DNA of 64,000 bases from Aphelocoma coerulescens. Taxonomy: Eukaryota > Chordata > Aves > Passeriformes > Corvidae. Both the position numbers and the translations under genes were made by a program. Below the pieces are notes generated by a model that saw only the letters and a list, made by a program, of their open reading frames with translations, did no database searches and was not told the DNA's origin. Of this stretch, positions 35,897 through 47,918 are shown piece after piece (the stretch's first letter is position 1; each line of letters starts with the position of its first letter). The DNA is taken from the NCBI RefSeq assembly GCF_041296385.1, contig NC_091015.1, positions 60,160,345-60,224,344 of the forward strand, given 5' to 3'.

Positions 35897-37474
35897 CACA
35901 AAAATCATTATGTTAAATTTTTTTTCTGAGGAACAGGTTTTCTCTTTCTCTTAAGAGAAAATATTAATAATAAAATAACATTTTATACTGCAGTTTGATA
36001 TATGCAAATTGTATATTTTCTTTCTAGTGTTTTCAAATGAGCTGTTTAAGAAATAAACTTGTTTGGGAACAACAACAGTGATTTAAGATATTACTGTCCT
36101 TCAGCTGAGCCTCAGAAGTATCTTGACAAATCTGACTTTCAAATGAACTGAACTAGAAGTATTCAAATTATTTCAGATTTGCGTGGGAGAACTTCCAGAA
36201 AAGTAGATGTAGCTGGGAAGGACACATCTTCACTCATTAAAGACAATAATAATTAATTTTCTCAATTTTTCACCACAATGATCCTGTTACCTTACTTTTA
36301 AAGAACAGTTCAAATACATGCTTTTCTTATCTCTTAAAAATTTTTTTTCCTGTTCCAGTGATAACATAAAGCAGACACAAAGAAACAGCTATGTACTATC
36401 ATTTTTTGTATAGGATAATTTTTTGTGAGTCCAAAGTAAAATAATATGTATAGAATTAAAAAGTATAGATCAATAATGACTAGAAGACTTACATTTTTTC
36501 CTGAATTTTATAGGACAGAAAAGATAAAACAAAACCTTTGCAGAGTTGCTATTACTGTCTCACTTTTTCTGGCTATTTTTGCCATGTGTGTGTTCTTTCC
36601 AGTTTCAGTAGGTTACTCTTGTCCAACAGAAAGCCTCACACTGTGGAAGACTGAGTTCCAATTCAAAAATATTTGATCAAACTGCCTAGTATTGTTTGAC
36701 CTTGTTATATCACATTGTTCTTTTCATCTTTCCTCATCTGAATTTTTTTATTTGCTATTAATTTTTCAGAATAAATACCTGATCTTAAATGAGCCTGCAG
36801 ATCAGCACTTTCAGTCTGTTTTTTTTTTTTTTTTTATTTTCCCAGAATTTCCAGAAGAGCACAATGTTACTTTTGACCTAGAACAAGAATAAAGGAGGTT
36901 ACTGTTGAATAATGGTGTATGCACTGGTGCTTAGAATAGCGTGTCTCTTGCTGTCCTATAAAATTTTATTACTCATGGTGAATGACATATTTGAATGGCT
37001 ACTGTGGGATGAATACCTTATGTTCCAACCATGATCTGAAACTCTTTCATTTAATTTGGGGGCGCTGTCCTAGTATGTCATTTAATCTCACGGAGCATTT
37101 CCAAACGGAATCCTTTAAAGGAAGGTGAAGGATCACAGCACAGGACAAATGTGTTGTATAGTAAGCCTGAAAAGCAAGTAATATTTTCTGGAGAGGGAAG
37201 AGGAAAGCAGTGGCCATCATGTATGAAATATATGCTGAAGAAAAAGTTGGACCAACCTTCTGGAATTTATGGTAGCTATGGAAGCGTCTTCTTTAATTCA
37301 AAAATTTGATTACATATATAAGCATATATAAGCTACCGGTAAAAGCTCTGTTGTGAAAATGCATCAAGTTCAGCCTGTCTTCCAAGCTGCTGAGGTCCAG
37401 AAAATATACTTTGTCAAATTAATGCAATTTGAAATTAGTATTTTGATTTCATATTCCTTCTTTGAGAGTGTTTG

Positions 37475-38080
37475 TGTTGGGTTGACATCGACCAGCTGCT
37501 AGACACCCCCATCCAATCAATCCCTCACTCCCAATCCTCAAAAGGGCTGGGAAGAAAATGACAAAAACTTATGGGTCACGATAAAGACAGGGAAATTACC
37601 TACCAATTACCTCTGGGGAAAAACAGACTAGTCTTTGGGAAAATTACTTTAATTTATTACCAATTAAAATAGATTTAAGTAGTGAGGGAAAAAGACAAAA
37701 TGAAAATGGCATGTTCCCCCCAGGCTCAGCTTCACTCCTTCACTCCCAAGCCTCACCTACCCTGACTCTGCCCTGAGGGGTGCAGGAGGAGGTGTGGGGG
37801 CTGTGGTCAGTGTCAACACCATCCCCTCTTGGCTGCTCCTGATCCATCATGGGCTCCTCTGCAGAAGCTACGGCTCCCTCAGGAGAGACCCACCTACTCT
37901 GGTGTGAGCTATCCAGGAGAAAAGATCTCCTGTCCCTCCCCCTGCTCTCTCCTTGTGGTTGGCAGGGCTGTTTCTCCCCTTTTTTTCCCTCACCCCTCCC
38001 TGCCTGGGGCTGAGTGGCTCAGCTGTGCCTGGCATCACCTGTCCTTGTGAACACTCCTGCAGCCTCCACCAGCACCTACT
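37475..38080 (-). mobile_element. Truncated bird LTR
   Basis: In minus-strand sense it contains GGTAATAAATTAAAG (polyadenylation signal AATAAA at 37653-37658), preceded by a GC-rich purine segment (GAGCCTGGGGGGAACATGCC) and followed by CTATCCTTATC-like and CCCATAAG-type sequence. It ends near CAACCCAACACA at 37475. This order is that of a common avian LTR family. The expected upstream (U3) start is missing at the right side near 38080, and no target duplication was found, so it is 5'-truncated in its own sense. The open frame at 37829-38050 lies inside it and is not a gene. The right boundary is approximate. Confidence 0.8.
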
Positions 38081-41000
38081 TTGATCAGAATTGTTTCAAA
38101 GATTTGGGTCAGGAGCATAAACATAAACACATGAACATATACATTGATTGAAAATACATTATTGGTTCAAAGTTTCAGAAAATGCAGACCCTACAACTAG
38201 TGATTGTGGGGAAATAAGAGTAGTTTCCAACATCCTAAAGGTTCAAAACACTAAACAGGTTTTACATGGGTTTTATTCCAGAAAACTCATATGCAAAAGC
38301 CACTTTGGCCATGCCCGTTGACCAAGCCCCTGAGATTTCTCTCTAAAGAGGGTTAACCTTAGTAAAAATTCAAGAGGTTTTTAAGGATGTTAGTTTGGAG
38401 AATACCTTCCTTACCAGGCAGTGGCATGGAGTGGATGGTCAGAAATTTTCTGTGTCAAAGAGAACCTGTTTGATGCCTGTCTTTATATTCAGCCCCTCAG
38501 TACCACTGGGGAGGGGACACAGCCTCATGTTTCTTTAGACTTCCTCAGCCACCACGTACCGAGTTTTGATTCTTCATGAAAGTTCTATTATTTTAAACCT
38601 GGAATAATGGAAAAGTTCCACAGCCATTGGAACTTCTCGTATCTTTTTATCTGATAGTTGCCTGACCTGTAATAAAATCAGTTGTCGGCAGGAATAGCTT
38701 TTTACTCAGTGATGTTCAATAGCAGCATGAGTAAGACAGACAGATGCTGTACAAAACACAATGCGTTCTGTGACAACATCAGCAAGCCCAGTGTACCCTT
38801 GAAACTGTAGCACCATTATTTTACAGAAACACTAAAATATATATGAAGCAGAAGAAGACACATTAAGCATGCTAAAATATCTACAGTTTACTTTGTCTCA
38901 AAGAAGCATGTGTAACAGCTTAAATCTACCTTTACATTGCAGGTGGAAGAACAGAACCTGCCTGCACCACTCTATCCAACACTGACCTAAGCAGAGGCAT
39001 TAGAGGTCATAGAAATGCTGTTTGTCTTAATGTTTGAATCTGGTCTGTATAGCCTGAAGACACAATGAAAGTAAGGCTGCTTACACACTATTTTCAGTTA
39101 TTTTTCAGGACAACAGATTTAATGACATAAGAATGAATTAACTGACAGTCTCTCCTCCCTGTACTCTCTGTTAATAGAAGATAATTCAAGCTACACTTGA
39201 AAAATAGGACAGACCAGATTTATCGTTCCCAATGGGACCTTAATCCTGCTTCTCTGTACATCCATTTTGTGCACTGAATGAAGCTGAAGTTCCATGGATA
39301 AAATAGGAAATAAGCAGACTGCCAAGGACTCTTAAAATTAAGACCTGCTCCCTGATAACAACATGATTGCCATGGGCCTACACAAATCACCGTAAGAATT
39401 CCACCATATGATTAGTATGCACACCCTCAACTTCTCTTTGAAAAAAACCCCACTCGCTTAATGCTCTTGTACATGAAATAGGTTGTACAGGTATAATCAA
39501 ACACACATTTCTATTGCATGTGTACTTTATTAGTTACTTTAAAAGTACTTACACACATGCCCTCTTCTGTCCAGAACAGACATATGAAGGCCTCCCATGT
39601 GGCCAGTGCAGGGGAACAAGATGGTTACTCAGTGTGGCTGAAGTGTCGTCAGCCTCAGTTCTACATCGCAGATTTCTCCAGGACTGGGTTTCTGCATGGC
39701 TTAGGATGTCAAGACTTATATCATTCATCTCCCTACTGCTACACTCTCCCCTCTGTGGCTGCTTTTTTTGTTATTTGTTGGTTTCTACCAGATGATCAGC
39801 AGAACCCACCTTGCTTATTGTGCAACCCCATGCCAATCTCTTTGGAAGTTAGTGGTTGCTGCTTGGGTCACTAACACCTTCTGGTCTCATCCCAAATCTG
39901 TTACCAGGATGAAAAACTGGAAACAGTTTAACTGTCCATGTTTGTGCCTTTACAGCACATACATGAGCCATCAGAACAGGGCAGATGTAGTCCAGAGCTT
40001 TTGGACACACAAATAATTCTGTTACAATTATCTTTTACCTTATTTTCCCAGTGCATACCAGAATCATCTAATGAATAAGAGCTGGGCAGATATTATGAAG
40101 ATCTTGCTTTAATGAATGGTACTTTTGGATAGGTTTCACCCCCTGATCTGTGGCTACTTCCATCAAAACTAAAGGTGAATAAGCTCAACTTAAATTTTAA
40201 CAGATCATCAAAAACCTCTGAACTTACTTCCAAGAGAAAAAAAAAAACAAAAACTAGGACACTTACAGGGGTAAAATACACCTGAAAGAAAATTTTATTA
40301 ACATATATATGCTTGGATCTTTGGACTTTTAGCCAAGGTGAGAGTCAATCAAACCAACGAAAGAAGAGGAAGAGTACTGGCTGTTACTATCCTGACTGAT
40401 TGCATTAAATGACTCGGGAAAGGACAGGGAAGTCCTTTCAAACTATGGTAGTAAGTGAAGACTAGAGAATAAGGGATCCTCGGTTGTAGTTGGAGGGCTG
40501 TTTGCCATCAATACAGATCTGAATAACAGGTCAAAGCCAAAGCAGAAACAATTGTATCTCATTCAAAAAAAGAAAACATAATCTCCAATATTTGTTAGAC
40601 TCCTAGCAAAAACCCACAAATTTACAATTACAAGGAGGAAAGGATTTTTAGAACCACTTCTGAGTTTAAACAAAATACCTTTATACGTTTACAAGGATGA
40701 TTCTAAGGGTTGAATGCTGTTCTGCTGAATCTTGCTGGATTCTACAAACTTAGACATCAAGGTTTTCTCATGTTGAATTATAAGCATTATAATTATATAT
40801 TCTGAACGTATAAAAGCAAATCTTGATGGAACTAAGTCATTAACCTTAATGATATGGCTGATTTTTCTAAACATCTATTAAAAAACGTTATGAGCACTTG
40901 TTTATCTGCACTTCTATACGCTCTCAGCATTGAGTCTATTTATTTTTCTGCATCTAATTACTTTGCATAATGACATGTTTATACTACTGGCAATCTTCTC

Positions 41001-43511
41001 TTTGAGAGTGGAATTATGAGTACAGTATCCATACAGATATGATCCAAACTGAAGAGGTTAATGCACATACCATATAAAAACTTTATAAAAGAAAAAAATA
41101 TTTTATATATAATTTAAAAAATTCAGCATCTTTCAAAGACTCACGATCACATGTTTTATGAGCTGGCATTTCATCTTGAATATTCATTTAAAATAGTAAT
41201 GAAATCCTGATTGTCCTGTGGAATTTTTTTGTTCATCCCTGTAGCATCAGAGATTCCCCCTGGGTTCTGCATCTGAGTTTATATTGTCCTCTTTGTTCTA
41301 GAGACAGATCTGGAAGTCATGTAAAGACAAGATTGAACTGAGATTTCTAATGTCTTCAGATTGCATCCAGACCCTCTGTATGGAAAGAACAATTTTTTCT
41401 GTTTTGTGCTGTTTTCTTTTGGTAAAGATATTACGAAATTCTAAAAATAAATATATAGTAGTGAAGTGAAGATAAAGACAACTAATTACACTGTTATTAA
41501 GATCAAACTCAAAATCGGTGAAGGTTCAGAACACTTAAATTTTTCTCAGCCTACTCTCATGTCCATAATTTCATTAACTATCTGAAACACTTTGCTTTGT
41601 GGTTTACAAATAATTTTCCTTATATTCTTCTGTTACAAAAGGTAATAGTCTTTGCCATCTCCTTTATATTCTGTTTTGTTCAAGGATTTGCCTACAAACT
41701 CACACTAGATTCTTTTTGCTTATAATCACATTTTTTCTTCATTCCTTTTTCCTCCTGCTCACTAAAAATATGTGCAGTCAAAAATATGAGGAGATGTCTT
41801 TCCCTTCATAACCCATGATGTAATTCTCCTTTGAAATTAAGTCCAGTTGCATATCACAAGGTCATTCCAGGTAAACTCTTGGAAGTCAAGAGCAATTTAG
41901 GATTTTGGCAAATACAACAATAATATATTATCTCTTGGATGAGCCTGGTATCTTTCTATCCCCAAAGCACATGAATTCATGTTCAAATTTCTGTTAGGCC
42001 AGTTCAACAGGTGGCTGCCATGAACCAGCATGACAAAGCAAAGAATGGGTAAATCACATCTGGAAATAAAAGTCAGTTGTTGATCTAATAAAACTCAAAA
42101 ATTGATCCATCTCACAGATAGGAACAGAGGAAGGAGAAGCAGAAGCCTTATTCAGGCACACAAATCCTTTCCTTGAGACACTTCTGTTTTCCTGCCACTG
42201 CCCCAGTATAACATCCATGACCTCTACTGTTTGTGTAGATGATCATCTTAGTGGATTTTGCTCAATTCACCACACAAGCAACCTGCACCATTTTACATTT
42301 GTTATTCTCACTCTGTCATGCAACTTAGGAGCATTTGCAGACAGAAGTGCTGAAAGCCAGGCTGATTCCTGTTGACTGTCTTGGTCTTTCAGATTATCAA
42401 TGGTCGTTTTCTCAATTAAGTTGCAATGCAGGCCTGACCAAGCCATTCTGGTGGCACCTACTTTATTACTCAAAAAGAAAAAAAAAAGGTATCTAAAAAT
42501 AATAGTTGCATTTCTAAAAATTATCATCGGGCATATCCACTTTTTTTTTTTTTAAATTCCTCTCCATTGATTTGCCAGGCAAAGAAAAATGATAATTGAT
42601 GATATAACTATACCACAAGGCAGTTTATTTGAAATAACATAATAATTCTTTTTTGAGGTACAAATTTAAATACTCATCTTTAATAGTTATTAGACTAATA
42701 CTGAAATTTATCACTGAAACCTGTATTCCTTTTAGGTCCATGAATTTATTTCAGCTGCTTGTTGACTGTTAATTGGTTTTTCATAGAAATTTTAAAGTGT
42801 TTGCAGTTAAAATACTAGTGACAGTAAAGATACTAAGAAAAAAACTATGAGAAAACTAATTTCTTTTAAATACTTATGATGAAATTTTATAGAAATTCTA
42901 TACAGAAAGGCTAGTGCCTCTTACATTCTAGATGTGGTTTAACTATGGAAAGAATATGCAGCATTGCAACTAATAGCTTATTTATAAACAGATTTATGAC
43001 CTATATACCTGGGAAAAAGTTTTTTTCAAAGTATTTGTTTTATAAATATATAATTGTGTAGTGTGGAATAATATGGAGCTAGTATATTTTCTTGTTTTTC
43101 AAAAATACAGTTTATTTGGTTATTTACTGATACTTAGTTAAATAATAATAAAATGAAAAATCATCAACAAAATTCAAAAATTCATATTTCTGATGCTTTT
43201 TGTTTTGTTTTAAAAAAATTCAAACTTTTTTCTTTAATCGTCAGGATTTCCAGTTTCATTTTAGAGTAGTAAAACTTCATTTATGTTCTGTGTATATATT
43301 CCAAGATTGTTTTTGCTATTTAATATTAAATTGAGTTTGAGCAGAATCTATTCAGTATATATTAATTTTGTCCATCTAAGGAAATGGCAATTGTATATGT
43401 AAAGGTAATGAATCCTTGCTGAGAAATTTGGTCTCCAATGTATATGCTTAACTGATGGGCTGAATTTCATTTCTCCATCACAGGAATATTGTGTATGTTA
43501 TTGGATGATGG
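38081..43511. other. Gene-free unique sequence
   Basis: No supported gene. The two overlapping frames near 39.5-39.9 kb (93 and 118 codons) run in different phases through the same DNA and resemble no family, so I treat them as chance. No recognisable transposable element. Confidence 0.5.
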
Positions 43512-43594
43512 GTTTCCCTGATTGAGCAGGGAGGTTGGACCAGATGACCTACTGCGGTCCTTTCCAACCTTGTTCTGTGATTTTGTGATTCTGT
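43512..43594 (+). mobile_element. CR1 LINE 3' tail
   Basis: GAGGTTGGACCAGATGACCT, then GGTCCTTTCCAACCTTG, ending in the CR1 terminal repeat variants TTCTGTGATTTTGTGATTCTG. It is a short 5'-truncated copy of about 80 bp. Confidence 0.92.
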
Positions 43595-44461
43595 TTGTTT
43601 TACTGTATGTGTTTCTTATTTGCTGTAGTTGTTGTGTAACTCTACATGAAGAAGAACTTGGTAAATTTCAACATTTAAATAATATTTAGCCTGCTTAAAA
43701 GAAGAACTGAGAGCTGATCATGAGGAAGCTAAAAGAATTATCTAGCTGTGATAAGATAAAAGGAGACACTTGTTTTTGCTCATGAGTGTCATTCCTTTGT
43801 TTTCACATTTACTACCACTCATTAATCATTTTTAATGTTTCTCCAAACAATATAAAAATTAGTTGGTCTCATGTTCTGTGGAAAATGAAAGGAAGTGCAA
43901 ATTCAGTTTTAGCACTTCAAAAAACATTTAAAGATGGTGTTAAATTTCTCCAAACCCTGCTGGAAATAAATCATCTCTTCTCCTTTGCACATTTAGACCA
44001 TGCAAATTATGGCCATAATATTATATAACTGGATATAAAAAAATGAGGTTATATATGTCATTTCATTGTTTTAAATGCTTACTTTGATAAATGTATTCAG
44101 AGGACATATGTTCATTTAAGTTCTGCCAAGGTCATTTGAACACACGTTATTCAGCATGAAGGCAAACGAGTCATTTTTACAGATAGTGTTATACACAAAA
44201 ATTGCTGCATGACCTACTTGATAACACTTAATTGACTAAAAAAATTAGATTGGTACTTATGCAAAGACAAATGTATATTGCAGTGTCTGAGCACTTGAAA
44301 ACAGATAAATATACCCACACATCTGTGACATCTTTCTTTCATTCTGTCCATATCTCTGGTCTTCAGGGCCATCATTGTAATTGGAAAGCATTAACTTACA
44401 TACAAGAACTTAAATGTATATTAGTTATACAGTGGGAAATGATGTGCTGTCAGATGTCATG
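43595..44461. other. Gene-free unique sequence between two CR1 tails
   Basis: No supported gene, and nothing recognisable. AT-rich. Confidence 0.55.
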
Positions 44462-44562
44462 TTAGGGACATGGTTTAGTGGTGGATGTGGCAGTGTTAGG
44501 TTAACGGTTGGGCTTGATGATCTTACAGGTCTTTTCCAAGCCAAATTACTCTATGATTCTAT
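44462..44562 (+). mobile_element. CR1 LINE 3' tail
   Basis: It has GGGACATGGTTTAGTGGTGG, then GGTTGGGCTTGATGATCTTA, and ends CTATGATTCTATGG, the standard end of a CR1 3' untranslated region. It belongs to a subtype different from the tail at 43512, because the lead-in sequence differs. About 100 bp and 5'-truncated. Confidence 0.95.
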
Positions 44563-46561
44563 GGTAAAACCTCTAAAAACACAGTCTTGATCGCATCTTA
44601 TAATTATAGATGTGAAGCCTCAGAAACCTGAGCACTGCTCTTCAGAAATAGCATGTCTGAAAACAATTCCAAAAACACACTTAAAAAAAACTCTGAAAGC
44701 CTTGCTCATGATGTGATGTAGTTTATCAGTATCTAAGTGTCCTCATATTCTGAACATCTGTGTTTAAGTGTCACCTGGTTTATTTAGTGCTGTAAAGCAC
44801 TGTTTCTGTCAGGAGCTAATAATGATCTATGTTCTCCATCTTTGCTAACACTTTTGTACAGTGAGCAGATTTATAATTATGTGCCATGGAAACTCTATGT
44901 GTTTAAAACTAATAGAAACTCAAAAGTGATGGAGCTCTCTCTCAATTACTGATTTGCCAGTAAAAGGCAGATGGGGGTTGTGTGAATGTATTTGTTCACA
45001 GCCAGACCAGGTGATGAATCTTCCTAGGCCCACCCAGTGAGAATACATAAAGGCATCCTTACCTAGCAGTGGTAGAAACTTTGATAGACAAGTGTTGGTT
45101 CTAGAAAATCTTTAAAGTTGTCTTTTACATCGGTAGCAACTTTAGTAGCAAAAGAGTCTATAAAGGAAATCTTTACTTCATCTCATGTTTTTGCTTCAAA
45201 GAAAGCAGTGATTAATGATGATACTTGTAAAGAAGCTGAACCTCTGCTTCAAAAACTGCATTAACTATTCTTAGTTAATTTGGCTTCAGAATCTGCTGGG
45301 TGAACAAGCACAGAAAACATGTCAAAGCAAAATCAGAGCGAAGCCTGAAGTATAAGAAATATTCTACAAACTGACAAAGCCAGTGCAAGAAATTCCAGCC
45401 TTCCATGTGCCAGCTGTTAATTCTTACGTTCCCACGACTGTTTGCATCACCTCACTGGGACAATGAAGTGTCTGTGGAACTCCTTTGTAAACCAGATAGG
45501 TACACAAAATAGAGAATAGAAGGACTGTTAAAGCACACTACATTATACTTCCAGGAAACAATTAGCCTTTGTGCTAAATCCCGTATCCCCAGAACATCTA
45601 AAGATTTTTTAAAACAAGTCCAAGGGGGCTGAAGTGTCTTCAAGAGTCTCTGAGTCTGGAGTTCATGAATTTCCAAAGCTGTTATGAACTAACAATGCAT
45701 GAAAGAGGGTCCAGGCAGGGAAAAGGTGGTGCTTGTACTAGATGAGAACTCTGTAACTCTGAAGGAAGTCTGTATTTATGTTTCTAAAACTATGGATCTT
45801 TTTCTTTCCCTGAGGAGCTAGGTTATTATCAGAAAGATGGATGCTTTTTTCTTTAAAGCACACTATTTTTTTCCTAGTCAAACACTATTTGTAAGAAATG
45901 AGAGATGGTTCATTAGAGAAAAGCTAGAGCACACTATTTGGGATTGATAGCTTATTTATTTGTGATTAATTGAAATAATTTTTACATCAAAATTTTAATT
46001 TACACTTCTCTAAAGCTGTTGATTTAAAGGTGACTTTAGCATTTCTCAGTTAGCTATAGCTCTTTGCAACTAATAAGCCTGTTTTCTGAGACAGTAGGAC
46101 AGGATCTTTGTGTTTTGTCTGATTTATCTTCTACACCAAACTCCTATAGAAATATGTCTACACAAAGACCATTCCCAATGTGGTCTTTCCCCAGCACTAA
46201 TGATAACCATATCTTTTGCACGGTATTTTACACTCAAGTCTTGTGTAAAAGAATTAAGACTTTTAGCTTAAGTCAATGATTTTGATAACGCAGTCCTTGC
46301 TGGTGCTATCCTGTCAATACAAATAAGATCTGGTATAAACTCTTTCTGTGTGTATGTGTGAATTGATGAAAGAGTAAGAATATTGTGCTCAGTGTCATGG
46401 TGCAAGGCATGACTAAGAGCAGACTAAATGATTTGCCTCAGAAGCTAGAGGTGAAAACACATAAAGTCTTATTTTGCTCAGGATTTTAAGGACCGAAATG
46501 TAAAGCATTCAAAAGGAAGCAAGGCTGATACCAAATCTCTGAGGCAGAGATATAGATGTAG
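44563..46561. other. Gene-free unique sequence
   Basis: No supported gene or transposable element. Confidence 0.55.
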
Positions 46562-46575
46562 CCTACTGTCATAGG

Positions 46576-46612
46576 TTAGCAAGCATAGTCCCGGAAGGGA
46601 TATCCTTGCTAA
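46576..46612. repeat. Inverted repeat near LTR copy A start
   Basis: TTAGCAAG (46576-46583) pairs perfectly with CTTGCTAA (46605-46612) across a 21-base loop. The equivalent in copy C is intact, while copy B has a changed base in the left arm (TTAGCAAA). Confidence 0.85.
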
Positions 46613-46638
46613 GGGGTGCTTACAGCTTCCTCTGGGAC

Positions 46639-46655
46639 CTGATAGAACCTATCAG
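46639..46655. repeat. CTGATAG-AAC-CTATCAG hairpin, copy A
   Basis: A perfect 7-bp stem with 3-base loop. The same 17 bases occur at 50617-50633 in copy B and 52195-52211 in copy C. Confidence 0.9.
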
Positions 46656-46902
46656 CTGGCCAGTTTGAATATGGACAATTCTTTAAGCCACTTAGAGTTG
46701 TGACCGCCTCTGTGATACACACTTAAGAATAGACAAACTCCCCCCCAAGCTCTCTCTCGTTTCCGGCACTGGGACAGGTGGCTGCAGGCCCCGTGCAGGG
46801 GCCAGCAGGCCCGGCCAGGCCCTGCTTGGGCCAGGCCCTGCTTGGGCCAGGCCGGGCCGGGCCACGGCCAGCCTGGAGCCATGGGCCTGTTCAGCCATGG
46901 AA

Positions 46903-46917
46903 CCCCCCCCCCCCCCC
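46903..46917. repeat. C15 tract in LTR copy A
   Basis: Fifteen C residues after CATGGAA. The same site carries 24 C in copy B and 8 in copy C. The other tract, near 46740, has 7 C in this copy. Confidence 0.9.
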
Positions 46918-47805
46918 ACTGCCTTGCCGTGGGCAGCCGGAGCAGCTCGGAACCCCCCCCTCTCCACTGCGGCCGAGATTCAGCAAAGCGGCACCTCTGT
47001 CTGGCAGAGGTCAGTGACCAACAGCGATAAGCCACATTCCAGCTGCAAGGCCGAGGTGAGATTAACCCTTTTATTGCTGTGAAGAGCTGAAAATCTGAGG
47101 GAAGAGAGAGAAGAGATGCTTAAAGCTGAAAGTCTGTTGTGAAGCTATGATATATCAGAGTATCCTGTTGTAATTTCATGAAGATATGGGGGGTGGAGTG
47201 TTCAACTCATAAGCAGAAGCACCTGCGCTGAGATAGGCAGATGCTGACGCAGCTGTAATTTCATGAGAAGTTTGGACAGAGAGAGATGAACCAGATGAAC
47301 CAGATGAGGACTTTTGCTCCAAAGAGGAAAGGAGAAAAACCTCAATTCCTAGAGATGCTTCCAGAGATAGTCTTAAAGATGAAGATGACCCTTTGCTCCC
47401 AGGGAAGGAGAAGGGCCTCTGTTTTTTTTGTTTCTGAACAGCTCAACCTTAAAATTGTACCCCAGAAAACTTTCAAGAGTGGACCCTCGAAAGCAGTTGC
47501 GGGAAAAGCTGCAAGTCGGGGGAAGGGACTCACATCGCAAGCAGAGAGACTCCTCTTCCTAAATGGACTGAACAATATTTGGAAGTGGGTGGCTGTCTTG
47601 GTGTGATACTGTTTTCATAGCATGAGCAAAAAGAGACTTCTCTTTCTAAATGGACTGAACAAGGTTATTATGGAAGTGGTAAACAGACTGAACATCTTAA
47701 GGGTTGTCTTTACATTGTCAGTGGGAGAAGGGAGGAAGGTGGGGGGAGGAGGAGAGTTCTAAAGGTGGTATAATTTTTTTTTTCTTTTCTTCTTTTAGGT
47801 CTGTT

Positions 47806-47811
47806 AATAAA
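47806..47811 (+). promoter_or_regulatory. Polyadenylation signal of LTR copy A
   Basis: AATAAA, followed about 15 bases later by T-rich sequence. It marks the R region and fixes the plus orientation. Confidence 0.75.
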
Positions 47812-47918
47812 CTTCTTTATATTCATTCAAGTTTGGTGCCTGCTTTGCGTTTCTCCTAATTCTTATCTCACAGAAGATAAACAGTAATGAGTATTTTAGA
47901 CCAAACCACTACACCTAC

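Larger units (their letters stand above)
30438..37474. other. Gene-free unique sequence
   Basis: The longest interval without a recognisable transposable element. No supported gene or RNA gene. It contains an AAT microsatellite (31713-31759), a small local duplication at 31303-31343, and a tandem repeat plus hairpin at 35837-35896. Confidence 0.5.
46567..47913 (+). mobile_element. Solo LTR, 1.3-kb family, copy A
   Basis: It starts TGTCATAGGTTAGC and ends CCAAACCACTACA, flanked by a perfect 5-bp target duplication CCTAC (46562-46566 and 47914-47918). The 5' part has an inverted repeat (46576-46583 with 46605-46612) and a small palindrome (46639-46655). Next comes a very GC-rich stretch with GGCCAGGCC-type repeats and C-tracts, then a purine-rich middle. 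The end has a pyrimidine tract, TTTTAGGT and AATAAA (47806-47811). Relative to copies B and C it lacks the last 43 bases. It has about 20 extra bases near 47218 and a repeated GATGAACCA unit near 47286-47300. No gag, pol or env remains. The 5-bp duplication suits ERVL or ERV1. Sense is plus from the AATAAA position. The open frames are not retroviral genes. Confidence 0.92.

Noticed and set aside
37829..38050. 73-codon frame starting MAAPDPSWAP as a possible gene start
   Set aside because: It lies inside a GC-rich minus-strand LTR fragment, reads against the LTR sense and resembles no protein family.
39514..39874. Overlapping 93- and 118-codon frames as a possible exon
   Set aside because: Two phases are open through the same DNA, neither shows a domain, and no convincing splice sites bracket them.
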